Of a stretch of 32,684 bases of DNA, positions 6,110-12,958 are shown in pieces; positions within the stretch are counted from its first letter, which is position 1, and each line of letters begins with the position of its first letter. The stretch comes from an uncultured Eubacteriales bacterium. GTDB lineage: Bacteria; Bacillota; Clostridia; Oscillospirales; Oscillospiraceae. The stretch covers positions 1 through 32,684 of the forward strand of contig UROG01000034.1 in the NCBI GenBank assembly GCA_900549485.1, written 5' to 3'. Position numbers and translations under genes: made by a program. The notes under the pieces are model-generated. The model worked only from the letters and a program-made list of their open reading frames with translations. It searched no databases and was not told the origin of the DNA.

Positions 6110-6367
6110 TCAACGCGCCGATTTTGCAAAAGTATGCTCCATCCACGCATTCACATTGTTCTCGTTCAAGCCGAGTCCATTTGCGATAAACGCAACGGAT
6201 TCATTGAAGTTGAGCTTGCGAAGACGCTCAAAATTGGTCTCACGGTACTTGGCGGAATCGTCGCTGATATTGCGGCCTTCAATATATCCGCAGTCGTAGC
6301 ACATATACATATCAATTTTTCTGTGACCGTCCATAACCATATCACTACCGCAGCGAGGGCACTTCAT
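6110..6367 (-). CDS. Small zinc-ribbon protein
   Basis: The 85-residue protein starts at ATG 6367, with GGAGG 7 bases upstream; the longer frame from 6400 lacks that support. Residues 2-7 (KCPRCGSDM) and about 23-28 (CYDCG) give two C-x-x-C knuckles that should bind one zinc. The C-terminal half is helical and includes NFERLRKLNFNESVAFIANGL, reminiscent of short Clostridia and phage proteins that pair a zinc knuckle with an R/K-I-x-x-M/L helix. No specific function is known. A clean promoter and a small dyad lie upstream, so it is an independent transcription unit. It reads into the hairpin cluster. Confidence 0.7.
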   Translation of the reverse strand: MKCPRCGSDMVMDGHRKIDMYMCYDCGYIEGRNISDDSAKYRETNFERLRKLNFNESVAFIANGLGLNENNVNAWMEHTFAKSAR

Positions 6368-6427
6368 AAAACCATCCTCCAAACTCACTAACGCGCACAC
6401 TTAGTTAGTTATTTAACTTACGGATAC

Positions 6428-6456
6428 AGTATATTATGCTGACAGAAATTTGTCAA
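6428..6456 (-). promoter_or_regulatory. Promoter of the zinc-ribbon gene
   Basis: On the minus strand TTGACA (6456-6451), 17 bases, TATACT (6433-6428). An AGTTA-TT-TAACT dyad at about 6409-6420 lies just downstream and could bind a repressor. Confidence 0.75.
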
Positions 6457-6703
6457 TATCATTTTTGCCAATCAAGTCCATTTTTTGTAAAAAAGATGCA
6501 TAAACTTGTCAGGAGATAGTTATATATTTAACATAAGCATGTTCCCCTGACCGCGCAGGCCGTGCCGTATAATAACCGCAAATGCGGCGTCAGGACGCAG
6601 ATTCCGCGCCGGATGCCGCAGAAGCATTGTAAAGTGTTGCCTTTACAGGCAAATTGGATTATTATGTTTATAAACCGGTCGGATAATAAGGAGTAAAAGA
6701 CAG
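6457..6703. promoter_or_regulatory. Upstream region of prmA
   Basis: No gene is seen. TTGTCA at about 6508 with TAACAT 17 bases later is a weak candidate promoter. TGTAAAG/CTTTACA (about 6629-6648) can pair around a 6-base loop in the leader. The last bases contain AAGGAG, 10 bases before the prmA start. Confidence 0.35.
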
Positions 6704-7621
6704 ATGAGATATACCGAAGTTTCTCTTGACACGCCCGCAGAGGCAATGGATGTGCGCTGCGATGAGCTTACGGCGCTCGGCGTTGAGGGTTTTGTGATCG
6801 AAAATGAGGCGGATTTTCATGATTTTCTCGAAAACAGCCGCCAATACTGGGACTATGTTGACGAAAGCGTAGAAAAGGCTTATCGGGGCGTAAGCAGAAT
6901 AAAATTCTATCTTACAGACGACGACGCCGGTAAGGCGGTTCTTGCAAGGGTCACGGCGGCTTTTCCGGAGTGCGCCGTATCTCAGACCGAGGACAGGGAT
7001 TGGGAAAACGATTGGAAAAACTGCTATGAACCGATTGAAACCGGAAAGCGGCTCGTCGTGGTGCCGGAATGGCTGGACGTTCCGGACGACGGGCGTACCC
7101 CCCTGCGGCTTGACCCCGGTATTGCATTCGGCACAGGCAGTCATCCCACCACAAAGCTTTCCCTTGCCGCACTGGAGGATTACGCAGGCAGCGGTGTAAA
7201 CGTGCTTGATCTCGGCTGCGGCAGCGGGATACTCGGTATCGGTGCGCTTTTGTTGGGCTGCGACGCTTGCGTGGGGTGCGATATAGACCCAAAAGCAAAG
7301 GACGCGGCCATGATGAACGCACGGCTCAACGGCATCGGCGAGGAGAAGATAAGAATCTATTCCGGCGACATTCTGAAAGACGCTTCCCTGCGCAGAACGC
7401 TTGGGAGGGGGTACCGCCTCGTCCTGGCAAACATCGTGGCGGACGTCATCATTTCTTTATCCGCGTTTGCGCGGCAGTTTATGGCCGAGGACGGTACTTT
7501 CATTTGCTCAGGAATTATAGACGGCCGCTGGAAAGAGGTAAGCTCCGTCATTTTAAACAACGGCTTTACCATTGTCAGCCACACGCAGGAGGACGAATGG
7601 CACTGCTTTGTGTGCAAATAA
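6704..7621 (+). CDS. prmA: Ribosomal protein L11 methyltransferase
   Basis: The 305-residue protein matches PrmA, which trimethylates lysines and the N-terminus of ribosomal protein L11 with S-adenosylmethionine. The N-terminal substrate-recognition domain (1-110) ends in RDWENDWKNCYEP, a family hallmark. DPGIAFGTGSHPTT (138-151) and VLDLGCGSGILGIGAL (167-182) form the SAM site, and LANIVADVI matches the N-I/P-x-x family motif in the catalytic domain. Length is normal. AAGGAG lies at a good distance before the ATG. It is followed 21 bases later by a CorA-type transporter in the same direction. In many Clostridia prmA sits near dnaJ and rsmE, which are not seen here. Confidence 0.95.
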   Translation: MRYTEVSLDTPAEAMDVRCDELTALGVEGFVIENEADFHDFLENSRQYWDYVDESVEKAYRGVSRIKFYLTDDDAGKAVLARVTAAFPECAVSQTEDRDWENDWKNCYEPIETGKRLVVVPEWLDVPDDGRTPLRLDPGIAFGTGSHPTTKLSLAALEDYAGSGVNVLDLGCGSGILGIGALLLGCDACVGCDIDPKAKDAAMMNARLNGIGEEKIRIYSGDILKDASLRRTLGRGYRLVLANIVADVIISLSAFARQFMAEDGTFICSGIIDGRWKEVSSVILNNGFTIVSHTQEDEWHCFVCK

Positions 7622-7642
7622 GACTTTGAAAGGACTTGCTAT

Positions 7643-8554
7643 ATGCAGCATTATATACTTACAAAGGACGGCAGTCTGCAAGCCGCCGGCGATTGCGGCG
7701 GCAAAACACCGTTTTTTACTATCATGAACACTGAGGAGCTGCACGGGCATAAGGAAGAAATAACGTGTTATAAGGAGCTGCTCCACAGTCTCGGCTCGAT
7801 CCGCTATTGCAAGGCAGAGATTTTCAAAAGCTGCATTATAGGCACTTTGCGCCTGCCACAGAAAAGCAATCAGCGAATTCCGCTGCTTTCTCTGTGCTTT
7901 TATCTGACAGGTCAATCGCTTCTTTTTGTTGAAGATACTGGCGATTTGAAAGCATGGCTGGAAAAGCGCATAAAGCTGTTTCAGAAGCTGCAAACTCCCG
8001 CTCAGTTTCTTTTGCGCTTCATGGAGCAAATGATTGAAGACGATGTTCTCTATCTTTCTCATATTGAATCGGAGACGGAGAAGCTTGAAGAAAAAGCCCT
8101 CGATGTTGACCCGGGCGAGTTCTTCTCGCTGCTGACAAAGCGAAGGCAAAAGCTGTCCGAGCTGGACGCATATTACAGGCAGATGACAGGCATCGGAGAG
8201 CTTTTTCAGTCCCGTTCGTGTTCATCCTTCTCCCTTGATGCGCAGGATTGGGAGAAATTCGCCCGTTACACGGAAAGGCTTCAGGATCATGTGCAGCTGC
8301 TGCGAGAAAATATGCTCCAGATCCGCGAGCTTTACCAATCAATGCAGGATGCACGGCAGAATAAGATCATGGGTATTCTTACTATCGTCACCACCTTTTT
8401 CCTGCCGCTCACCCTTATAACCGGATGGTACGGAATGAACTTCACTTATATGCCGGAGCTAAGATGGCGCTACGGTTATCCTATCGTGATCATTGCCGCG
8501 TTATGCATCGCCGCCGCGGAGTATTTTTATTTCAAAAAGAAGAAATTCTTCTGA
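7643..8554 (+). CDS. CorA family divalent cation transporter
   Basis: The 303-residue protein has a long soluble N-terminal alpha/beta and coiled-helix domain (1-235) and two C-terminal membrane helices: about 241-262 (ILTIVTTFFLPLTLITGWYG) and about 272-292 (YPIVIIAALCIAAAEYFYF). The first helix ends with the YGMNF signature (GMN at about 262-264) that forms the selectivity mouth of CorA channels. CorA pentamers carry Mg2+ (or Co2+/Ni2+) inward. The tail KKKKFF is basic as usual. AAAGGA precedes the ATG. It lies 21 bases after prmA and converges on the ZIP gene across a shared terminator. Two metal transporters side by side suggest a metal-supply neighbourhood, but no shared regulator is seen. 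Confidence 0.9.
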   Translation: MQHYILTKDGSLQAAGDCGGKTPFFTIMNTEELHGHKEEITCYKELLHSLGSIRYCKAEIFKSCIIGTLRLPQKSNQRIPLLSLCFYLTGQSLLFVEDTGDLKAWLEKRIKLFQKLQTPAQFLLRFMEQMIEDDVLYLSHIESETEKLEEKALDVDPGEFFSLLTKRRQKLSELDAYYRQMTGIGELFQSRSCSSFSLDAQDWEKFARYTERLQDHVQLLRENMLQIRELYQSMQDARQNKIMGILTIVTTFFLPLTLITGWYGMNFTYMPELRWRYGYPIVIIAALCIAAAEYFYFKKKKFF

Positions 8555-8650
8555 TTTTCACACGAAAGCGGCAGGTCATCGCGCAGCAGTTTTCTCATCC
8601 CTCACTCTTAATACACCGATTTCGTTAGAGTTCTTAAATTATGAAACAAA

Positions 8651-8694
8651 AATCCCCCGATTGACATGAATGCTTTCCTGTCAATCGGGGGATT
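8651..8694. terminator. Bidirectional terminator between corA-type and ZIP genes
   Basis: AATCCCCCGATTGACA and its exact complement make a 16-bp stem with a 12-base loop, preceded by A-rich and followed by T-rich tracts. It can terminate both converging genes and begins 3 bases after the ZIP stop codon. Confidence 0.9.
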
Positions 8695-8696
8695 TT

Positions 8697-9566
8697 TTAT
8701 GCATACACCAGCAGCATACCGACAAGCGTTCCGCCGAGTGCCATTGCACCGGGGGCTTTGCTTTTCCACGCCAGAAACGACTCGGGAAACAGCTCTCCGA
8801 AAACGACGTACAGCATTGCGCCGCCAGCAAAGCTCATTGAAAACGACAGCCATACGGGGCTTATAAGGCCGATCGAGTAGCCGATCAACGCGCCGATTAT
8901 CGTCGGCGCGCCGCTGAGCGCGGTTATACCGACGGCTTTCCATTTGCCCATGCCGCCGGAGATAAGCGGCACGGACACCGCCATGCCCTCCGGTATATTG
9001 TGCAGACCTATCACGACCGCGATAATAAAGCCTGCGCCGCCCGTTATCGAGCCTGCGTCCGCCGCATAGGACGCGCCGATCACCATGCCCTCCGGCATAT
9101 TGTGCAGTGCTATCGCCGCCGCCATTACAAGCCCCGCCACGAACAGTCCCTTGTCCGATGCCGCCGTTTCGTTTTTGTGCTTATAATAGTGGTCGGCATG
9201 AATAAGCTCATCCAGATCATCCGCAGTCTGCGGGTGGTTTTTGTCTATATGTACTATTTCGGGATTCGTGCTTTTGTCGATCCACATATTGAGCAGCCAG
9301 ACCACAACAAACCCGACTACCGTACCCGCGATAACGAACCATACGGGCATCGGCTCTGACGCGCCCTCCGGCATAAACGCATCCGGAATAAGGTCAAAGC
9401 AGACGACGGCCATCATCACGCCGCCCGCAAAGGCAAGCAGCAGACTTATGACCTTTGAAGAATCACGGCGAAGCACCGCGCCTATAAGCCCGCCGAAGCC
9501 CGTGCCTAATACGCCGGCAATGGCGGTTATTACGGTTATCCATGCTGAAGTGCTTATATTTCCCAC
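8697..9566 (-). CDS. ZIP family metal transporter
   Basis: The 289-residue protein has about eight membrane segments. Helices IV and V carry the ZIP metal-site motifs: HNMPEG (155-160) and HNIPEG (189-194). A His-rich loop lies between helices III and IV (IHIDKNH, ADHYYKHK; about 105-131), as in ZupT/GufA-type importers of Zn2+, Fe2+ or Mn2+. The start ATG has GAGGAG upstream and a consensus promoter with a palindrome over its -10 box, which suggests tight metal-dependent control. A terminator follows immediately. Length and motifs are complete. Confidence 0.92.
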   Translation of the reverse strand: MGNISTSAWITVITAIAGVLGTGFGGLIGAVLRRDSSKVISLLLAFAGGVMMAVVCFDLIPDAFMPEGASEPMPVWFVIAGTVVGFVVVWLLNMWIDKSTNPEIVHIDKNHPQTADDLDELIHADHYYKHKNETAASDKGLFVAGLVMAAAIALHNMPEGMVIGASYAADAGSITGGAGFIIAVVIGLHNIPEGMAVSVPLISGGMGKWKAVGITALSGAPTIIGALIGYSIGLISPVWLSFSMSFAGGAMLYVVFGELFPESFLAWKSKAPGAMALGGTLVGMLLVYA

Positions 9567-9594
9567 TCCTCTTTTTTATTATTCTTTTCCCGAT

Positions 9595-9627
9595 TCAAAT
9601 TATAATTTGAGCCGTTATCCATGTCAA
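9595..9627 (-). promoter_or_regulatory. Consensus ZIP promoter with palindromic operator candidate
   Basis: On the minus strand TTGACA (9627-9622), 17 bases, TATAAT (9604-9599). The -10 box is centred in a perfect 16-bp palindrome, TCAAATTATAATTTGA (9595-9610). A metalloregulator dimer bound there would block the promoter. No known box (Fur, Zur, MntR) matches exactly. Confidence 0.75.
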
Positions 9628-9659
9628 GAAACAGTTTATATTGTCTTTTGCTTTTAACA

Positions 9660-9866
9660 ATATATTAGTGACGCGGACTCGATATAGCCTGCAAAGAGCG
9701 TTTCTTTGCAGGCACAATCACCGCAAAGTGTCTCAGGTATTCAGTCGGGAAGACGAAGCTCATACCGGCGCAGTTTGAGGAGCTTACCCGCGGCATGGAC
9801 AGCGGTGACGATATACCGCTTATCACGGAAGAGAATGAGGAGGATGAAGGAATGAAGCTTGAGTAA
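9660..9866 (+). pseudogene. Unidentified coding remnant upstream of the TrmO fragment
   Basis: One frame is open from a TGA at about 9669 to a TAA at 9864-9866. It ends SVGKTKLIPAQFEEL, then acidic residues, then GMKLE. It has no convincing start codon with a ribosome binding site, and an 11-bp hairpin (about 9688-9714) lies inside it. It is in the same frame as the TrmO remnant that follows the stop, so both may belong to one decayed locus. The family is not recognised. Confidence 0.35.
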
Positions 9867-10070
9867 ACAGGACACGCGGAGTGCGGAAACGGTATTATCG
9901 GTCTGACATATTTTGACGCCTTCACCGGAACGCCTATACTCGACGTCAAGCCCTATCAGCCAAGTCTCGACAGAGTGGAAGCCCCGGCAGTTCCCGCATG
10001 GTGCGCACACTGGTCAAAAAGCTGCGAAACAGGCGGTGATTTTGATTGGGAAAAGGAATTTAATTTCTGA
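9867..10070 (+). pseudogene. C-terminal remnant of a TrmO/TsaA-type tRNA methyltransferase
   Basis: The frame from 9867 to TGA 10068-10070 reads ECGNGIIGLTYFDAFTGTP, then ILDVKPYQPSLDRVE, ending DWEKEFNF. The segment D-A-x-x-G-T-P-x-L-D-x-K-P-Y is the hallmark of TrmO (YaeB/TsaA), which uses SAM to N6-methylate t6A37 of tRNA-Thr. Only the last 65-70 residues remain; the catalytic beta-barrel that would lie N-terminal is missing, and a stop codon stands directly before. No start codon is suitable. It is therefore a dead fragment. A functional copy would be expected elsewhere if the organism needs it. Confidence 0.7.
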
Positions 10071-10084
10071 AATCTTATTTTTTC

Positions 10085-10115
10085 CCCTCCGCGTTCATAG
10101 ACTTGAAGCGGAGGG
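10085..10115 (+). promoter_or_regulatory. Hairpin covering the ribosome binding site of the flippase gene
   Basis: CCCTCCGC (10085-10092) pairs perfectly with GCGGAGGG (10108-10115), which contains the Shine-Dalgarno sequence for the start at 10124. The 15-base loop is AT-rich. The structure would hide the site and lower translation unless opened. Confidence 0.55.
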
Positions 10116-10123
10116 CATGACCT

Positions 10124-11530
10124 ATGGTTGATAAAAAGCTTGCGGGCAACACACTTATTCTCACGGCGGCGTCGCTTTTCATGAGCGCTGTCTCCATGGC
10201 GTTCCGCGCATGGCTTGCGGGAAAAATCGGCACTGGGGGCATAGGGCTTTATCAGCTTGTGATGTCAGTGACCGCGCTTGTGATGACGTTTGCGATATCG
10301 GGCGTCCGCTTTGCTTCCACCCGGCTTGTCGCCGAGGAGCTTGCCGCGGGCGGCGAAACCGTCAGCGCCGCGATGCTCCGCTGTTTTTCGTATGCTCTGT
10401 TTTTCGGCGCGGCGGCTGCCGTTATTTTATTTCTGAGTGCCGAACCGATAGGCTTTCTCTGGCTCGGCGACGCACGGACTGTACTTCCGCTGCGCCTCTC
10501 CTCCGTTTCCATGCCGTGCGCCGCGCTGTGTTCGGCAATGTCGGGATATTTTACGGCGGTCGGACGCGTGTGGAAGCCCGCCCTAATAAATATGGCAGAG
10601 CTTTTGTGCGGCGCGGCGATATCGGTTCTGCTTGTCTCCGCTTGCCGGGCGGATAATATTGAGCAAAGCTGTTGCGCCGTTACGCTTGGGCGTGTAACGG
10701 CGGATGTTTTTTCTTTTATCCTTATGAGTGCGGCGTATTATTTTGACAGACGCGCTCATACGTCCGACGGGGCGAGAGGCGGCAGATTTGCGCCGCGTAT
10801 GTTGAAAATCGCCCTGCCGATCGCCTTTTCCGCCTATACGAGAAGCGCGCTTTCGACGCTCCAGCATATTCTTGTTCCGCGTGGACTCAGACAGTCGGGG
10901 CTTACGGCGGATAAGGCGCTGTCGGACTATGGGGTGATACAGGGCATGGCTCTGCCGGTCATCTTTTTTCCTGCCTGCGTTATGTCAGCCGCGTCAGAGC
11001 TTGTCGTTCCGGAGCTTACGCAGGCGCAGGTCAGCGGCGATAAAGAAAAGATCGAAAGCAGCGTGGACCGCTTTTTTTATCTCACGCTCGCCTTTTCCTG
11101 CGCCGTTGCGCTTGCCCTTTTTCTTCTGTCCGACATTTTGGGAAAGGGGATATTTAAAAACGAAGAAGCCGGAGCTTTTATCCGGCTTCTCGCACCGCTT
11201 GTACCCGTGATGTATACCGACATGATGATAGACGGCTGTCTCAAAGGGCTGGGGCAGCATATGTGGAATATGAAAGTGAACATTCTCGATTCCGCGCTGA
11301 GCGCTCTGCTTGTGTGGCGGCTTCTCCCGCTTTATGCGCTGAAAGCATATATCGGCATAATCTATTTTACGGAAATACTGAATTTTGTGCTGAGCTATGC
11401 GCGGCTGAACACGGTCACGGGCTGCTTTTCGCCCCGCTGCGTTTTTGCTTTTTCTCATCGCCCCTGTGGAGAAGCGGAGAAATGCGCTTGTAGAGCAGGT
11501 AGGTTATCAGCGAAACAACGGCGCCCTTGA
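10124..11530 (+). CDS. SpoVB/MurJ-like polysaccharide flippase (MOP superfamily)
   Basis: The 468-residue membrane protein has about 12-14 transmembrane segments and an N-terminus (KLAGNTLILTAASLFMSAVSMAFRAWLAGKIGTGGIGLYQL) typical of stage V sporulation protein B and related lipid-linked saccharide flippases. The G-x-x-G-I-G-L-Y-Q-L motif and the later PRGLRQSGLTADKALSDYGVIQGMALPV are also family features. These proteins move lipid-linked cell-wall precursors across the membrane; SpoVB is linked to spore cortex synthesis. GGAGGG lies 9 bases before the ATG, inside a hairpin. The last 38 codons overlap the convergent ribU-type gene by 116 bp and encode a Cys/Arg-rich tail (about 432-468) with no membrane character. 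That tail suggests the native stop was lost and the frame now reads into the neighbour. Confidence 0.85.
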   Translation: MVDKKLAGNTLILTAASLFMSAVSMAFRAWLAGKIGTGGIGLYQLVMSVTALVMTFAISGVRFASTRLVAEELAAGGETVSAAMLRCFSYALFFGAAAAVILFLSAEPIGFLWLGDARTVLPLRLSSVSMPCAALCSAMSGYFTAVGRVWKPALINMAELLCGAAISVLLVSACRADNIEQSCCAVTLGRVTADVFSFILMSAAYYFDRRAHTSDGARGGRFAPRMLKIALPIAFSAYTRSALSTLQHILVPRGLRQSGLTADKALSDYGVIQGMALPVIFFPACVMSAASELVVPELTQAQVSGDKEKIESSVDRFFYLTLAFSCAVALALFLLSDILGKGIFKNEEAGAFIRLLAPLVPVMYTDMMIDGCLKGLGQHMWNMKVNILDSALSALLVWRLLPLYALKAYIGIIYFTEILNFVLSYARLNTVTGCFSPRCVFAFSHRPCGEAEKCACRAGRLSAKQRRP

Positions 11531-12146
11531 GGAGGTTGAACGGGACTACCGCAAACAGCACCAGCGTTGCAAGACTGTTGACAGCTCCGTTTATCTCATT
11601 TCCCATGGACACTATCGCATCCAGCGGCATCCCGTACATCTCGGCAAATTTTGGGATAAGGTAGACGGCGTTGAAAAGGCTCCCGAAAACTGTCAGAACA
11701 AGCGTACCCGCCGCCATACCGGCGATCGCGCTTTTTTTGCCGGGTCTGGCATGGTATATTATGCTTGCCGGGAGGATGAACGCGCAGCTCGTTATAAAAT
11801 TGGCCAATTCACCCACGAACGCGGTGGTAGTGCCTTTCAGAAGGAGCTTGACAATGATTTTTATAAGCTCGGCCGCCACGCCCGCTACGGGACCAAGGTA
11901 GAACGTGCATATAAGCACCGGCAGCTCGCTGAAATCCAGCTTATAAAACGACGGCGCGAAGAAAAGCGGTATTTCAAACGTCATCAGCACGCCCGCCATA
12001 GCGGCGAAAACGGCCGTATAGGTGACATAGTGCGTACTGCCAAGCTTTTTCCTGTCGCGGCAGATGTGTTTTTCCGCCGCCGCCGCAAGCAGGAGCATCG
12101 CAGCGATGACCGCCGCGCATACCGCGAAGAATTTGAGATTTTCCAT
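11415..12146 (-). CDS. ribU: ECF transporter S component, riboflavin-type (RibU-like)
   Basis: The 243-residue protein has six or so membrane segments and the RibU signature: FFAPSFYKLDFSELPVLICTFYLGPVAGV with LIKIIVKLLLKGTTTAFVGELANF. S components bind the vitamin and associate with a shared EcfA-EcfA'-EcfT energising module encoded elsewhere. The substrate is supported by the FMN riboswitch and regulated terminator in its leader. The first segment (1-24) precedes a longer than usual linker (HICRDRKKLGS). The C-terminus is basic and overlaps the convergent flippase gene by 116 bp. GAGGTG lies 7 bases before the ATG. Confidence 0.9.
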   Translation of the reverse strand: MENLKFFAVCAAVIAAMLLLAAAAEKHICRDRKKLGSTHYVTYTAVFAAMAGVLMTFEIPLFFAPSFYKLDFSELPVLICTFYLGPVAGVAAELIKIIVKLLLKGTTTAFVGELANFITSCAFILPASIIYHARPGKKSAIAGMAAGTLVLTVFGSLFNAVYLIPKFAEMYGMPLDAIVSMGNEINGAVNSLATLVLFAVVPFNLLKGAVVSLITYLLYKRISPLLHRGDEKKQKRSGAKSSP

Positions 12147-12170
12147 GTTTTACACCTCTTAAAACAAAAA

Positions 12171-12199
12171 TTTCCCGAAGATGCGGCATCTTCAGGAAA
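12171..12199 (-). terminator. Riboswitch-controlled terminator of the ribU-type leader
   Basis: On the minus strand TTTCCTGAAGATG and CATCTTCGGGAAA pair (with G-U pairs) around a CCG loop, followed by ATTTTTGTTTT. It lies between the FMN aptamer and the start codon, so FMN binding should favour termination. Confidence 0.85.
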
Positions 12200-12215
12200 T
12201 AATAAACCATGCGTC

Positions 12216-12326
12216 ATCTTCTTCCATCCAGACTTTACTGTCGGTACCGGAATCACACCGGTTCCTGCCGCACACGCGGCTCGCGGACTTTACCGCCGAT
12301 CGGGAATTTCACCCTGCCCTGAAGAC
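12216..12326 (-). ncRNA. FMN riboswitch (RFN element)
   Basis: The minus strand carries the conserved RFN blocks in order: CTTCAGGGCAGGGTGAAATT, CCCGATCGGCGGTAAAGTCC, GCGAGCC, ACCGGTGTGATTCCGGT, ACCGACAGTAAAGTCTGGATG and GAAGAAG. The closing P1 stem is CTTC/GAAG. Such aptamers bind FMN and switch off riboflavin synthesis or uptake genes. Here the controlled gene is the RibU-type transporter, through the terminator 17 bases downstream. Confidence 0.95.
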
Positions 12327-12332
12327 AACAAT

Positions 12333-12361
12333 GTTATAGCACGTATCGCGCCGTTTGACAA
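12333..12361 (-). promoter_or_regulatory. Promoter of the riboswitch-ribU unit
   Basis: On the minus strand TTGTCA (12361-12356), 17 bases, TATAAC (12338-12333), placing the transcript start just before the aptamer. Confidence 0.7.
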
Positions 12362-12383
12362 TAGGGAAATTAAATATTATACT
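12355..12383 (+). promoter_or_regulatory. Promoter of the YunG-like gene, sharing -35 bases with the opposite promoter
   Basis: TTGACA (12355-12360), 17 bases, TATACT (12378-12383). The same TTTGACAA bases provide the -35 box on both strands, so the two divergent units compete for polymerase. Confidence 0.75.
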
Positions 12384-12410
12384 TGCCTCAAAAAACCGCG
12401 GAGGATAAAG

Positions 12411-12875
12411 ATGATTATAAAGCTTATTGAGAATACCGATTACAAATATGATGAAACATACAGGTTTTGCGGCTATGAGCACGCGCATGAGATAAAGCCG
12501 GTCAAGGAGTGCGGCGCAGCGGATATCGGCGAATTTTATCTCAGATGTCGTGCGGCATGGAGCGTTGAGACTTGTTCCGCGCCGCTTCGCCCAAAGTGGT
12601 CGGAGAATAATCCGAGCGTCGGACAGTGCAGGATAACGGCCGCGCTTGTGCATGAATTTTTTGGCGGAGAAGCCGCCGTACTTCCGCTTGAGGGCGGCGG
12701 GGTACACAGCTTCAACCGGATAAACGGCGTGGTGATAGACCTCACAAGCGAACAGTTCGGCAAAAACGCCCTGCCGGATTTTGACAGCGCTGTTCCTCTT
12801 GACCCCGCCGGACTTCTTTCGGACGCTGACAAAACAGAGAGATGCGCCCTGCTGAGAAAAAGACTCGGACTGTGA
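12411..12875 (+). CDS. YunG-like protein of unknown function
   Basis: The start ATG 12411 is preceded by GAGG at a 7-base distance and a good promoter; the much longer open frame that runs upstream is only the antisense of ribU. The 154-residue product contains the family pattern W-S-x-E-T (AAWSVETCSAPL), W-x-x-x-N-P-S-x-G-Q-C (KWSENNPSVGQC), a helix RITAALVHEFFGGEA and G-G-V-H-S-F-N...IDLTSEQFG. Bacillus YunG-type proteins share this Cys/His arrangement (conserved Cys in GQC and His in VHSFN), which recalls a papain-like Cys-His pair, but no activity is known. The N-terminal 45 residues (with HAHEIKPVKEC) are extra. A long hairpin follows. Confidence 0.65.
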   Translation: MIIKLIENTDYKYDETYRFCGYEHAHEIKPVKECGAADIGEFYLRCRAAWSVETCSAPLRPKWSENNPSVGQCRITAALVHEFFGGEAAVLPLEGGGVHSFNRINGVVIDLTSEQFGKNALPDFDSAVPLDPAGLLSDADKTERCALLRKRLGL

Positions 12876-12912
12876 ATGTCCAAGAATCTCGCTTAGGTTC
12901 TTTGATAAACTG

Positions 12913-12947
12913 ACAATGGCTGTCCCGAAAAACGGGACAGCCATTGT
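12913..12947. terminator. Long perfect hairpin between converging genes
   Basis: ACAATGGCTGTCCCG and its exact complement form a 15-bp stem with a 5-base A loop. T runs are poor on both sides. The outer arm and following TATA are shared with the hairpin at 6040-6073, so it is probably one of a dispersed element family used as a terminator here. Confidence 0.6.
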
Positions 12948-12958
12948 ATATTCTATGA

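Noticed and set aside
11445..12410. Long plus-strand open frame leading into the YunG-like gene.
   Set aside because: It is antisense to the well-supported ribU-type gene and riboswitch, has charged low-complexity content, and the real start with promoter and ribosome binding site is at 12411.
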